Positions 32,491 through 45,353 are shown, counted from the first letter of the stretch. The stretch is 64,000 nt of DNA from Vesta saturnalis (GCA_036346205.1 JARFJB010002037.1:1429001-1493000), one strand, 5' to 3'. Numbers and translations are program-made. The notes: generated from the letters alone by a model not told the origin.

Positions 32491-34640
32491 TCAAGGAGAG
32501 ACGTGTAAGGAGTACGAGAGGCAAGGGAATTTTGAACGAAGGGAGATTGAGTTAGGTTAAGAGTAGTGAGAGAGTTGCGGAGGAAGGAGAGGTTTAGAAC
32601 ATGTGATAATGTAACCAAGGGAATTTATACACTTTAAAATTTATATACTATGACGATTCTTTATACGTGAATTTATCAAGAAACTTTACATATAACATCA
32701 ACTAGACTGTAATCTTTAATAGTACTTTGTATCAAGAAATACTTTTACAAATTTAATTTTATATATATAGTATTTTATGTAATATATGGAAATATTGAAA
32801 ACATTTGCATAAACAGAAAATGATACACTGTATAAATTGTACCGTGTTCGTATTACAGTTGACGTTTTCGACTAAATTTGACAACATTTATATTTTATTA
32901 TATTTTTTCAACTTTATGTAAACTATTACAAAAAATATTTGAACGAGTTCTGTTTCATTTCTTGTTCTCTCCAACATATTTTAATGAAAATTTTGTGTAC
33001 ATTGGGGTTATCGAGTACAGGATCATTCTTGTATCGGTCGCCGGATATACTCGAGTTTTTTTAAACTAGAACATAAACGCGTTGTTTGTTTCAATATAAA
33101 AATCTCGAATGTCTGATCACAACTATTTTTATTTGTATAATAATATCAAATAATGTATTAGATAGGCATATAAAACTAAATGCGAGATTTGCTGACAGAA
33201 TACAAACATTTTATTCGAGCAATATTTGTCATTTATTTCTCTGACGTTGAAGTACAGAGAAATCTTGAAATGATTTAATTTCTTACCGGTTGTTTCGACT
33301 AACCTCTGTTTATGTCCATCATGACGCATTCGACTAACTACGTCTCGTTTCTGGGTTTTATTTCATTTTCATCAAAATTCTGGAAGCCCATTTGTTCTTG
33401 TTCTGAATCTATCTATCTCAACAAGACGCAGATCTGTTTCGTGAGCAAATACTTGTAAATTGAAAAATGTGGATTGCATGCGAATGGGATCGGATTAGTA
33501 TGTTGTTATATTTACAACATTGTCCATTTTTATTAGCAGGTGTTGTAAACGTTAAGCCAAAATAATGCCAAAAATGATAATTTTTTTAACAATGGAAAAT
33601 GGATTACAATCAAAAAACAAAATTTATTCAAATTATAATGCAAGTGGAAAGTCGTGCAAAACCTCAGTTTGGAAGTAGGAAAAGCTAAAAACTTGACGTA
33701 CCAATTAATAATCTAATGAAGCAATATCGTTCGGTCACTAATTCAAGGCTGTAGGTATTGATACATTGAAAATTGTATGTGTACATTCAGTTGGTAAATC
33801 ATCTACTTCGATGTCTACGAAAAACAGTTAAAAACATACCAAGGTTAGAATTAAATGTAAAGCATACCATTCTGTCTTTTAATTGCGAGACTCTGAAACC
33901 TATTTAATCGTAGATTCCCTTCTTGTCTGTTGAAGTTATTTGGATGTTTAGATATCTCAATAGCTTTTATTGTAAACGGACATAATAACGAGTTGTTTTG
34001 ATAAAAATTTCGTATTATCAAATTGAATGTTATTGTGTAAATTATTTAAGGCACGCTCAACTCCTGCAGGTGTCTCTGGTTGACTCAATTTATACGTCCC
34101 AAACCCATACTTTCCCAAGAACAAGATAACTTACACAATCTCGAAGTATTAGTACTGTTTTCAAACCTATAAGAAAGATTAAAGAACGCTTAAACCTAAA
34201 GACGTTTGAAATCCTTTGTCAGTTGCCGAACTGTATACATCGCCTTGTCCTGGTAGAAAAGAATTCACTGGGTCCACAGAACGTGCTTTAATACTAGTCT
34301 TAAAGAATATCTGGTATTCTGTAGATTGAGTTAACCACAGAAGTCTGAAGTAGCTGAGCACGCGTTAAATAATTAAAATTAAGACATTCAATTACTAAGT
34401 TCATTTACTCGCACGCACCCTCATGTACTCACGTAAAACAGGTACCCACTCGCTTACACACACTCCTACTCACTCCCACCTAAACCAAGTGACTTACCCT
34501 TTCTTGTATTTCTAATGTACACGGTTACAAGTAGACATTTTCTTATTATTAAAATAATATATATGAAGACGTTTTTGATGGTTCTGGTCGTTTTCGAGGT
34601 CCCCGAGTCCGAAAAAAGCATTTTTGGAAAATTGTCGGTG
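32491..34640. other. AT-rich intergenic DNA, nothing recognised
   Basis: Short frames at 32878-33069 (+), 33129-33329 (-) and 34179-34361 (-) show no motif I can name. The last (..ARSVDPVNSFLPGQGD..) is less AT-biased than its surroundings and might be a repeat protein scrap, but I cannot assign it. Confidence 0.5.
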
Positions 34641-34703
34641 TGTGTGTGTGTCTGTGTGTGCGTGCGTGCGTGCGTGTGTGCGTGCGTGCGTGAGTGCGTG
34701 CAT
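34641..34703. repeat. TG/TGCG microsatellite
   Basis: GTGTGTCTGTGTGTGC is followed by GTGC words for about 60 bp. Polarity matches the 1-9.3-kb array. Confidence 0.85.
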
Positions 34704-34767
34704 GGAGGCCTTATTTCAAAATTGTAGATATCTATCAAATTTTAGGATAGATCCTTAACACATTTGT

Positions 34768-35055
34768 GTCACGCTTCAAATAAACTACTCTAAAATATCA
34801 ACGTATCTATTTCAAATTTGGCAGATGTAAGTTTTATTAAGCGACACATCTACATATAACGTTTCATCTAAACATGTGTACCGGAAGTGGCACTTTTTGG
34901 CAGTTTTTTGTCACACTTCAAATAAACTACTCTAAAATATGAACGTATCTTTTTCGAATTTGGCACGGGTAAGTTATATTAGGTGACACCCTTAAATATG
35001 ATGTGTGTTCAAAATTAGTGTACCGAAAGTTTTACTTTACCTTAACGGATTTGTG
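34768..35055. repeat. About 142-bp tandem duplication
   Basis: GTCACGCTTCAAATAAACTA at 34768 recurs as GTCACACTTCAAATAAACTA at 34910, and similarity continues through ACGTATCT..TTTGGCA and GTACCG..AGT to about 35055. Both copies are diverged. It lies just upstream of the mariner-type element at 35237. Confidence 0.7.
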
Positions 35056-35236
35056 TTACGCAAACGGATCTTGTGAAATATTCTATTGGTTTTAACGATC
35101 GCTTATGCGATTCAGCACAGACGTCTTGATTTTCATTTTCCCTTATTTAAAAGTGTTTTAAAAGACACCTATTTTTATTTCACTCTACTATAATTACGTT
35201 AGTATACGAGAAAATCTAGGTAACCACAGTTCCGAT

Positions 35237-36860
35237 TTTTTAAAACACACCTCAATTTCAAAAATTTATATTAGTTAGCCATGGTTGTTATGGAAACGTT
35301 ACTAAACAAATGTTTGTTTGACACTGACAGTTTAAAAATTCAATTTAAACAATATTTACATACTGAAATGAATTTTTCAAAAGAAGAATTGATACAAATG
35401 GTTTATTGCATTGGCGCATCCAACGGAAATTGTTTATTAGCGAGTAGAATTTACGCTCAAACATTTCCAAATACAGAAAGACATCCAAATCGCTTAGCAT
35501 CTGAAAGGCTCAAGGAGAGGTTTGAAAGGAATGGAAACATTAATTATGAATCAAATGGCGAACGATCAACCATTGCATCAAACGAGGAAACTCAGTTACG
35601 TCATACAAGCCGTCGTGGAAAATTCACAAGCTTCTTGCAGGCAAATCGCACTGAATAACAATATCGGAAAATCAACGGCAAATAAAATAATTCGCAAGCA
35701 AAAGTCTCATCCGTACCACATCCAAGTAGTACAAGAATTAAAGGATCAAGATTTTATAAATAGGAGAGATTTCTGCCTTTGGGCATTAAATAAAATAGAG
35801 GAAAAACAGGACTTCTTTGATTACGTATTGTTTACTGACGAAGCTACCACCTTCCACCAAAATGGATTTGTAAATCGTCATAATTTCCATTATTATAGTG
35901 ATACAAATCCAAGATATGTGATGTCATTAGACCATCAACATAGATGGACACTTAATGTATGGGCCGGTATTATTGGACCAAGAATTTTGGGATCCTATTT
36001 TTTTGATCGAACAGTTAATGGTGAAACCTTTTTAAATTTTTTTAGAAAACAATTAACAAAATTACCTTGATAATTTATCGCTTCAAGTTTTACGGCAACT
36101 GTGGATTCAATTGGATGGAGCGCCTGCCCATTTTAGTGGTATTGTGCGTAATCATCTAAATCTGCAATTTCCAAATAAATTAATTGGCCATCTAGATCCC
36201 CGGATCTTACAAAACTTGATTTTTTTGTGGGGATTTGTAAAAAATCAAGTTTACCAAATCCCGCAATAAGGGAAAACATGAAAGAAAGAATAAGAAATGT
36301 TTTTAAGGCATAAATAGAGAAGTGCTTCAAAAAGTAAGCAATTCTTTTGTTGCAAGACTTCGTTTGTGCGAGGAACATCAGGGCAGACACGTAGAACAAT
36401 ATTTTTATTTATTTTATGATATTTCATGATTTTTAGTTGTATTGTTTTAAAAATATCTAACTTAAATTGTTTTTTGCATCTTTTGTTTACTTGTTATTAG
36501 TATTATTAGATAGAGTTAACGAAGTTTTACGCCAATAAAATTATTCTTCACATTTTTCAATATTGTTTAAATTGAATTTTTAAACTGTCAGTGTCAAACA
36601 AACATTTGTTTATTAATGTTTCCATGACAACCATGGCCAACTAATATAAATTTTTTGAAATTAAGGTGTGTATTTTAAAAAAATAGATTTTAAAAACTAA
36701 CATAACTCAATCACTATGAAAGATAGGTATAGGACATGTTTTATAAAATTGTTAGCTTATTACTTAATCAACATTTTTCCGTAAAAAACATAAGTCATTC
36801 CATTTAAAAAAATTGAGATTTTGTGTTTTGAAGATTATGACTATGTGAATAGTTTTTCAA

Positions 36861-36871
<11 letters not shown>
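35237..36871 (+). mobile_element. Mariner-type element with inverted repeat reaching into the coding region
   Basis: A segment of about 120 bp at 35237-35356 is repeated in inverse at about 36559-36680. The left arm includes the ATG and first codons of the transposase. The right end extends a further 190 bp to a typical terminus CAACACCCTGTA (36858-36869), but the matching outer 190 bp is absent on the left. The left end is therefore truncated or replaced. Confidence 0.75.
35281..36406 (+). pseudogene. IS630/mariner-type transposase, near full length but frameshifted
   Basis: It starts at the ATG at 35281. The N-terminal HTH (DUF4817-like: ELIQMVYCIGASNGNCLLA, RIYAQTFPN) is followed by a frameshift near 35597. 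The frame then continues as VVENSQASCRQIAL, then KSTANKIIRKQKSHPYHI, VLFTDEATTFHQNGFVNRHN (first Asp) and LNVWAGIIGPRILGSYFFD. A stop at 36068-36070 is followed, in a new frame, by WIQLDGAPAHFSGIVRNHL (second Asp). The SPDLTKLDFF and LWGFVKNQVYQIP blocks (third Asp) are again in different frames. The tail FVARLRLCEEHQGRHVEQY ends near 36406. All three catalytic Asp codons can be seen, but at least three frame breaks disable the gene. Confidence 0.88.
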
Positions 36872-37396
<525 letters not shown>

Positions 37397-37614
37397 CTGT
37401 TTCTGTAATCGGTCCATAGCTTGTTTACTATTCAATATATCGATTTGCGATTTTCGCCATTTCGTAGATATGCTTTAGGTGAACAATTTAAAAATATTTT
37501 CAATATATACAGCGTGTCCTAGTAAGAGTGCTGAATCAAGCTTACTTACTGTTTTTTAAATGGAATACCCGGTATATTTTTATTTTTTTAATTTCGTTGT
37601 ACAAAAATAATGCG

Positions 37615-37771
37615 AGTTTGCATGAGTCATAATGGGATATTTCTAAAGAAACTCGCTACTGAAAGTTTCACAATAACTCCTAGTTTCAGATAATATACAA
37701 ATTTTTTTTGTAGTATGCACGCAATGTACAGGGTGAGTTAGAATGCGAAAAGTTTAATTAATTCATTTTTA

Positions 37772-37772
<1 letters not shown>
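37615..37772. repeat. Repeat copy A of a mariner-type flank plus end
   Basis: This segment (from GCATGAGTCATAATGGGAT through TACAGGGTGAGTTAGAATG to AATTAATTCATTTTT) is a direct repeat of 39471-39621 and an inverted repeat of about 41880-42030. It contains a TACAGGGTG terminus at about 37728 together with about 105 bp lying outside that terminus. Confidence 0.8.

Positions 37773-37834
<62 letters not shown>
37773..37834. repeat. (TA)n microsatellite
   Basis: It is pure TA and separates repeat copy A from the left inverted repeat of the 37835-39468 element. Confidence 0.95.
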
Positions 37835-37836
<2 letters not shown>

Positions 37837-39468
37837 GTATGTCTCGTATCACGCACCATATGAATTTCCCATGTTAAATTTTCAATTGCATATTCTATCT
37901 CTATTATAAGTTTTAGAAAAAAAAATTTTTAGCAAGAATTGTTCAGTATTTCGGTCTGAACATGTTTTGACCAATTTTGTAAAAAAATCCCAATTTGCTT
38001 TAAAAAAAAGGCATTTACTAGTTATCGCATTTAAACAAAAAATCACACGTCATGCAAAAACTAAAATTTATTTTAGTTTTAGTTTTACATCTCAATTAAA
38101 AAGAGAAAACTAAGTTAAATTATCTAAATTAAATTTTCAAATAAATTTCCATTATTAGCTAAACAAAAACCTGATCTATCGTAGAAATTTCTATTTACAT
38201 TTGCAATAGTTCGCGGATGAATATTGTTACAAACATCAATTATTTTTTGCTTTAAATTGTCTGAGGAATTGATAATATTAAAATTATTGATTTTATTTTT
38301 TGTGAAAGGCCACAAAAAAAAATCACATGACTTCAAGTCTGGTGACCTTGGAGGCCAAAGTATTTCACTCCCTCTTCCAATCGATTTATTTGGAAACGTA
38401 AAATTTAAAGTGTTTTACTTCGGCACCATTATGGGCAGCCATCATGTTGAAACCAAATTTCATCTTCACCTGCAATTGCGACTACTTTCTCTGCAATTTC
38501 ATTTTGCAATAAATCTAAATACAACTCTGAATTTAGATTTCCGTCAATAAATATAGGTCCTACAATTTTATTTTTCAAAATGCCTGCCCAAAAATTTTCT
38601 TTCTGAGGGTACAGCGATCCAGACCGAATAGTAATACTCTTATTAGTTCTCGACCAATGTCGATGAATTTGTTTATTCTGATTTGCTACTACGTGAAATG
38701 TACATTTATCGGTAAAACATGTGAAGTACGGAAAACGTTCATTTTGGTGGCACTTTTCCATTAAAATTTCACAAAATACACTTCTAGAATATGGATCTAC
38801 CGCTAATAATATCTGGTGTTCCTGACCTTTATAAGGTTTATATTTGTTACGTTTGAATATACGGTGTACAGAGGATTTACCGGCAGTACTTGCTCTTGGC
38901 TCCGTTTCTATCTTCGCCAAAACATTGGCCTCTGAAATTTCATTGCATTGTCTTTTGTGCCTTTTAACATGATCTGAATTTACACAACCAGATTTTTCGA
39001 AATTATTTACAATTCTGGAGATTGTTGTATGATGTGGTGAAGGTCTATTTGCAAAATTGATTGAAAATAATCCATTAATAATTTCTCTATTAGAATGACC
39101 ATTTTATAATCTGAATCTTTTCTTTTTTAGTGTAAATGATCATTGTATCACAAAAACACATTAAACACGGAACTATTGAATATTAAAAATGATCTATTAA
39201 TCAAACATTTATTTTGAATAAAACAAAATACACAGGTTTGTTTCAGTTTTTTCACGGCACGTGTGATTTTTTGTTTAAATGCGATAGCTAATAAATGCCT
39301 TTTTTTTCAAACAAATTGGGATTTTTTTTTACAAAATTGATCAAAACATGTTGAGGCCGAAATATTGAACAATTCTTGTTAATAAAATTTTTCTCTAAAA
39401 CTTATAATAGCGATAGAATATGCAATTAAAAATTTAACATGGGAAATTCATATGGTGCGTCTCGAAAC
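37835..39468 (-). mobile_element. IS630/mariner-type element with about 215-bp terminal inverted repeats
   Basis: The left arm (about 37835-38060, CCGTATGTCTCG..ACGCACCATATGAATTT) and right arm (about 39243-39468, inverse) match along AATTTCCCATGTTAAATTTT, GTTTAAATGCGATA and ATCACACGT-type blocks with small gaps. Between them lies one minus-strand transposase. Total length is about 1.63 kb. The left neighbour is a (TA)n tract, compatible with a TA target. Confidence 0.85.
38124..39143 (-). pseudogene. IS630/mariner-type transposase, frameshifted
   Basis: The start ATG is at 39143 (MIIYTKKEKIQIIKWS), followed by a frameshift. HTH sequence with SPHHTTISRIVNNFEKSG continues into ASTAGKSSVHRIFKRNKYKP. 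The catalytic part has CFTDKCTFHVVAN (first Asp), FWAGILKNKIVGPIFIDGNL and EIWFQHDGCP (second Asp). After another shift near 38430 come LWPPRSPDLKSCDFFLWPF (third Asp) and a tail that ends at 38124. It belongs to a different subfamily from the DUF4817-type copies nearby, since residues around FTDK and the tail differ. At least two frame breaks disable it. Confidence 0.85.
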
Positions 39469-39470
39469 GG

Positions 39471-39621
39471 GCATGAGTCATTATGGGATATTTCTAAAGA
39501 AACTCGGTAGTCAAAGTTTCACAATAACTCCTAGTTTCAGATAATGTACGAATTTTTTTCTAGTATGCACACAATATACAAGGTGAACTAAAAGGCAAAA
39601 AGTTTAATTAATTCATTTTTT
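39471..39621. repeat. Repeat copy B of the mariner-type flank plus end
   Basis: This is a direct repeat of 37615-37772 with about 10-15% differences by eye. It starts immediately after the right end of the 37835-39468 element and runs into the left arm of the 39577-41931 element. Confidence 0.8.
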
Positions 39622-41931
39622 TAAATGGAGCAACCTATTTATTTTTTCACCATTCGATGGCATTTTCGATAAGCTTTCCGTTGATATAAGGTTTGTCTGG
39701 TAGATTATGGATATTTCTCTAGGTTTTAACAATATAAATCTGAATTAAGGCCGGGTTCACAATTGTAATAATTTTGATAAAATCAAGTAGGCTTGTACCA
39801 TGATTATTTAGTATAACGGCAATATTGTTAGAAAATGAACACTTTATGAGATTAATGGATAGAATACAGCAAATTTTTAAAGCAGATGTTCGAGTAGGCC
39901 ACCATTTTGATCGATACACGTCCCCAATGACAGATTGACCTTATCTAGCAATTCGGCTTGAATTGTCCCAAGTGTTTTGCGAATACAAACTTTCATGTCT
40001 TCTGGTGTTGTTGGTTTTACCAAATAAACTTTCTCTAGACATATCGCCAAAGGTGCCAAGTCTGGCGACCGAGATGGCTAAGCCATAAAACCTCCTCTAC
40101 CTATCCATCCATTAAGGAAAGTTCTATCTAGATATTGGAGAACCACTGTGTGATCGTGCACCGGAGCACCGTCTTGCTGTAGCCAAATGTCTCTTCTTGT
40201 GATGAGATACACATCTTTCGATAACAAGGGGAGTTGATGTTGTAGAAACCTTAAATATTGAGCACCAGTAAGAACACCATCGAAGAAATATGGGCTGATC
40301 ACTTTTGTACCGATTATTACTCCCCAAACGTTCAACGACCATCAGTTCTGACAAGCATTTGTTCTCAACCAGTGTGGATTGTCAATAGATTAATAATGCC
40401 TATTTACGCTGCCGTCACTTTTACATATAGCTTCGTCGGTGAACAATATTTTCTTTAAAATGTTTCGATGCTCATCAATCCTGCCACACATGATTTCAGA
40501 AAAATGTAATCTGTTCTGGAAATCATTACCGTGCAGTTCCTGGTGTAGATTTCCGGATGAAACTTGTTCTTCAATATGATCTTGTTCATACTGCTTTGAG
40601 AGATGTCCATTCTCGCATGCTCACATGTGGATTTTCTTGCAATGCAAGTAGAATATTTAATTCGATTTTAATTTTCCCTACGCGATTTTTTTCCTTTATG
40701 CTTCACACTTCCTGATTCTTCAAAGCGATCTTTCAGTTTTTAAAAGGAGACGGCGTGTGGTGTTCTTATTTTGGTGATAAATTCTTATGGCAAGTAGAAC
40801 GTTTCCTTCAGATTCGCTATAGAACTACACCATATGAGCCAGTTCTTGATTTTCATAGTTTATTTTCAACTTTGCACTTGGGAACGTACAATTAATTATG
40901 TAACAATTTTGACAGCACACCTGCTTCTTTTCACAAAAATTACTGTCACGCAATTCATGGCTACATGGAACAGATGCAAACAAGTAAGCAAGTTATCCCA
41001 ATAATAATTATGTTGGAGCCTCGCCTAACTGTTTTCTACGGAGTTATTACAGCAATTTTGAACCCGGTTCAATTCAGAGTTTTTCAAAAATAGACTAAAC
41101 TTAAATATCGTCTTTGGTTCTGCAATACCTCCTATGTGGATACTTTGTCAATTTTAAGGTTTTGGTTTGAAAATGTGCTTTAATTCGCCTTCCCGTAATA
41201 TCTCCCATGTGCGAATTTCTGTGCATAAGAGTAATTTCAGTGTAACAATCCGTCATTGTGGTGCTTATAAATGTTTGTATTATTATAGTGTTCGTGATAA
41301 TAAGCTATTAAAACATTATTAACAAGTTTTAGTTGGTTGGAATCAATATAGATGAGAGTATTCATAAGTATTCATAACCATTTTACCTATTTGTTTATTA
41401 ATTTTACACCAAACAATCTACCATGTGTTAACGCCACTTTTTAAAATGCCCCTGCAGGTGAAGGTACTTTGATTCTGCTATGCCAGAAGATGTGAAAGCT
41501 CGTATTCGCGAAGCATTTGGGACAATTCAAGAGTACTAGATAATGTCAATGTATGATTCGAACTGCGATTGAGGACGTGTATTGATCAGAATGGTGGCCT
41601 ATTGAACATCATCCGTTATAAAAATTTGCTGTATTGTATCCCTTAATCGGCTTAATCTCATAAAGTGTTCATTTTCTAACAATTCTGCGGTTGTACTGAA
41701 TCAAAAATTAGCTATGGTACTAGCCGACTTGATTTTACCGAAATTATTATAACCCTGAATCCGGCCTTAATTCAGACATTTATTGTTAAAACCTAGAGAA
41801 ATATTTAGAATTTACCAGACAAACGGAACGGAAAGCTCATCAAAAATGCCATCGAATAATGAAAAGATAAATAGGGTGTTCTATTTGAAAAATGAAGTAA
41901 TTAAACTTGCTGTCTTTTAGCTCACCCTGTA
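39577..41931 (-). mobile_element. Mariner-type element with about 450-bp inverted repeats
   Basis: The ends TACAAGGTGAAC (39577) and CTCACCCTGTA (to 41931) are inverted. The arms, about 39577-40010 and 41470-41931, both include the 3' end of the transposase: the right arm keeps an inverted copy of ..PEDVKARIREAFGTIQE and CIDQNGG-like sequence. Similarity continues about 100 bp outside both ends, so the true repeated unit may be larger than the element defined by the TACAGGG-type ends. Confidence 0.8.
39877..40860 (-). pseudogene. IS630/mariner-type transposase, multiply broken
   Basis: On the minus strand from 40860 downwards: a DUF4817-like start (ENQELAHMV..NVLLAIRIYHQ), the linker ..FEESGSVKHKGKKSRR, a FHPEIY/LHQELHGNDFQNRLHFSE segment and ILFTDEAICKSDGSVNRHY (first Asp). 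Then come LNVWGVIIGTKVISPYFFDG, IWLQQDGAPVHDHTVV (second Asp), WIGRGGFMA and a broken SRSPDLAPL (third-Asp region, downstream LDFFLW lost). The tail has TPEDMKVCIRKTLGTIQAEL and TCIDQNGGLLEHLL. Several stops and frameshifts separate these blocks, so the copy is inactive. Confidence 0.85.
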
Positions 41932-42030
41932 TATTGTGTGCTTACTAGAAAGAAAGTTGTGTACTGTCTGAAACTAGGAGTTATTGTGAAACTTTTAGTG
42001 GTGATTGTTTTTGAAATATCATGGCTTGCT
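41880..42030. repeat. Repeat copy C, inverted, of the mariner-type flank
   Basis: The sequence from CTCACCCTGTATATTGTGTGC through CTGAAACTAGGAGTTATTGT to GAAATATCATGGC is the inverse of repeat copies A and B, with differences concentrated at its outer end. Confidence 0.75.
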
Positions 42031-42549
42031 TCACAGTGATTTCTCGAACGTGTGCAATGTTCCTAATAAAAAGGGTAATAACTCTGGAATGGATATACAA
42101 CGTGTCTAAGATAAGGAGGGCCTTCGTAAATGGTAAGAGCTACAGAGTAGGTTAAATGGAGAAAAAGGTGGGCACTTAGGGGGCCAATAAAATGCCGCTT
42201 AGAAATTCAAAATATTTCTATAGGGTGATGAGATATTTCCAAAAAAGTGAAAATCGCGATTTTACATTTTATTTTTTTATGGGTTTAATTGAAAAGATAG
42301 AATGAAACGGACAACAGTTTTGCATTGCCACTTTTAATTTTACACCTCATAGTAATAAGTAATTTACGGTACGACGTTTCGCCTTTTTGAAACCATCATT
42401 AACTTTGTTTTTTCTAATACGGTCCTGCTAAGTTAAATATGTGTTTTCAAAGATTTGTGAATTACAAATTATACATGATAGTTGATCTACGTTTCAGACC
42501 CTTTTTTGACCATCTTTAATTTTCCCATTTTCTTAACACTACTATTGTT
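42031..42549. other. Intergenic DNA, nothing recognised
   Basis: No coding signature or repeat structure is apparent. Possibly older transposon debris. Confidence 0.45.
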
Positions 42550-44250
42550 GTAGTGTATCGATCACCTAATTAACGTTTTGATACATTTTTAAGTAACGTT
42601 GATGGCATGTTAGAAAAACTTTCAAAAACAAATAAGAAATTAGTAATTGGAGACAATTTTAATATCGATCTTTTAATTCATGCTGTACAACAAGCACTAT
42701 TTACTGACTTATTAGTGCACAGATAAATAATTTTAGTGTGCTAAATATTGATCTTCAGCCTTCGGATGATTCCTCCCAACTTTTAAAGTTAAATGTTAAC
42801 AAAAGAAAAAGTTAGAAAATAGAAAAGAGCATGTGCGTCGAAGAGATTTTGGTTCCAACAATATCAATAGGTTTTGTTGCTTGCTAAAGGATGAAGACTT
42901 CCTTCGAAAGTTTTAGTAAATGATCCTTTTCTATTTTGACACATGTCCTAATATGACATATTTAAGATGTAACAAAGTGAACACTTTTACATAGTTGTCT
43001 AAGTCGTTAATACCACTGCAAAATTAAGTCAATACAAACAATAAACACGAATTATCACGAACAGCTAAAGAATATCACGACAAAGCAGTTTATAACTCTG
43101 CTAACAAATCGAGAAAATAAACCAGTGGCAGGGTAAATCAAAACAAGAATGTGACCTTTCATTGCAAAGAAATGTTATCACGCTGGAAGACTTTGACGTA
43201 GCAACTACATTTAATTCCATTTTTACCATAGTAATCAAAAAGACATATTTGAGTAATTATGAATTTCAAGAAAAAATGTACCCTCTAACAATCGTTCTTT
43301 TTTTCTAAAAATAAATTAAGTATTTTATTTGTAAACCATTGTCTTATGCAATCAATTCATGGTTTAGTATCGGAGTGTTTCCTTCGAAGTTAAAAGTTGC
43401 ACTCATCAAGCCACTATTCAAAAAGGGCGATCCCAATGATTTTTCGACATATAAGGCTATTAGTTTGGTTTCGACCTTTTCTAAAATGTATGAATCAATT
43501 ATATTAACAACCTTCCAGCTTCTTCGTGCGAAATAATTTCATATCTTCTGATGAACACGGCTTTATAAGTGGTAAAGGAACACAAACAGCGCTGTGTGCA
43601 TTTCAAAATCTAATTGTGGATGCGCTTGGTCTGTTTATTGACTGCTCTCGTGCATTTGAGTTAGTCGATAACCCAATACTGCTTTTCAAACTAAATAGAT
43701 ATGGCATTAGAGGTATTGCTTTTCAGTTATTCGCATCCTATCTACATGAGCGTTTTCAAATCGTACAAGAAATACGTACAGCAACTCATGCGAAACTACT
43801 CAAGGTATACCACAAGGGTGGACATTAGGTCCCTTACTGTACATAATATATACGAATTGTGTTTTATTTGTTTTTAAACATAAAAGTATGTTCTCCAGGA
43901 ATTTAGACTTTCATTCATATAATACGAGATATAAGAATGTATTCAAACCCGAGAAGCCCCGTACTAGTTTTTATCAGAAATATTTTTATTATCTAGGATG
44001 TAAATTATTTAACACTTTAAGCGACGATATAAAACAGTTACAAAATATAACTATATTTAAAAAGAAAGTAACAACACTTTTACTGTCTTAAAATCCATAC
44101 ACACTTGATGAATCTTGTATAATTTAGTGTTATAGTTTGTAATTTTTGATGTAATGAAATCATTTTCTTCCTCTTCTGACATTTCACTTGTGATAACTTT
44201 GTTTCCACAACTTGAGAAATAAACTATTATTATTATTATTATTATTATTC
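42550..44250 (+). pseudogene. Jockey/CR1-like non-LTR retrotransposon, decayed
   Basis: An endonuclease piece reads VVYRSPN, then a stop, then SNVDGMLEKLSKTNKKLV and IGDNFNID (42550-42675). A linker with NINRFCCLLKDEDFLRK lies near 42850. Reverse transcriptase follows: VFPSKLKVALIKPLFKKGDP and YKAISLVSTFSKMYE at 43339-43533, then after a frameshift DEHGFISGKGTQTALCAFQN and LFIDCSRAFELVDNPILLFK (domain A Asp) to 43828. The FADD region is deleted. The C-terminal signature FHSYNTRYKNVFKPEKPRTS (43900-43960) is retained, and a (TTA)n tail follows at 44225-44249. Orientation and order are those of a LINE ORF2. Confidence 0.82.
44225..44249 (+). repeat. (TTA)n tail of the LINE
   Basis: Short TTA repeats directly follow AATAAAC, as in the 3' ends of several insect LINE families. 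Confidence 0.75.
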
Positions 44251-44700
44251 AGCACAAGTGGCCAAAATAAAATGGTATACAAAAATACGAAACGATTTCC
44301 ATGGAAGACTAAATTAGAAAAAAAAGAGCAAACATTTGGAAAATGGTGATACATAAATGAAGAAAATGGAAAAATTCGAAAATTATATTATGAAATACAA
44401 CGGTATGGAGTAAATATATGGAAGTAAATGTAAGGAACAACAAGATAGGGACTCGAATGTATGGAAACTCTGGAAGTATTGAGAATGGAATTAGTTAATT
44501 ATTATGATACATTATGATTGCATTTCAAAGTGTAATTGCGAAAGACCAATAATAATAAAATGTATAATAATTTATGTGAAATAGAAATGTAAATAGTATT
44601 AAATTGTAATTTTGGGTTTCAACTTGGTTGGACCCCCATAATGTATTTACTTGGTAAATAAACACATTCCAACATTATTATTATTATTATTGTCCCTATT
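44250..44700 (+). other. Possible second LINE 3' end
   Basis: The segment ends with GGTAAATAAACACATTCC and (ATT)n at 44673-44691, a second polyadenylation-like signal plus microsatellite tail close to the first. This suggests another LINE 3' fragment, but no coding sequence is visible. Confidence 0.35.
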
Positions 44701-45353
44701 ATTATAACTTACTTTTAAAATTTGACGTAATGGAATGTCAAATTTTAAGTTATTTAATTATTTTAAAACAAGTATAAATTTGTCAAAATCGAGGTTAATA
44801 GTTAAAAAAGATTACTGTCAATATTAATCTCTCGTGATTTATAAAAATGTTAGAATGACATTAACATTTTTACATAAATGTAATGCATACAAATTTTTCA
44901 TTATTTTATGTTGAATTAATCTATCTTTAAGATGTCTAGAAGTTTGGGCAATATACTCAAGGTTATAGTTAAAGCATTTAGTATGATAAATAACTTCAGA
45001 TCTTTTTAATTTATTAGTATTATCTATTTTTAAATATATTAGTATATCATGTTTTTCAATCCAACATAACTTTTAGCTTTATCAATGGCGTGCTAACGAG
45101 CACTAACCTTGATATGTTAAAAAAAGGGGTACGACCAAGCTTTTCCCAAATAAAATTTATTTCTATACAATTTGAAAGATAACTGCTCTCTTGAGTCTTT
45201 TCCTGCTATGCGCCGTTTTTGAGAAAAAATGTTTGCACAATTATTAATAATTTAATTAACAAGAAAAATTAAATACGTTACACAGTCGGCATGTAATGAA
45301 AAATAACAAATAACATTAATATACCTTATATTACAACTAACATCAAAATATTA
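44701..45353. other. AT-rich DNA, nothing recognised
   Basis: No confident coding or repeat signal. This may include the unrecognised left end of the element whose transposase starts at 45354. Confidence 0.45.

Noticed and set aside
31229..32618. Pro/Ser/Leu-rich and Glu/Arg/Gly-rich frames over 400 codons
   Set aside because: Translation of the (GGGAGA)n polypurine repeat.
34179..34361. 60-codon minus-strand frame with ARSVDPVNSFLPGQGD
   Set aside because: Composition is slightly coding-like but I cannot match it to a family, so it is mentioned only as unassigned.
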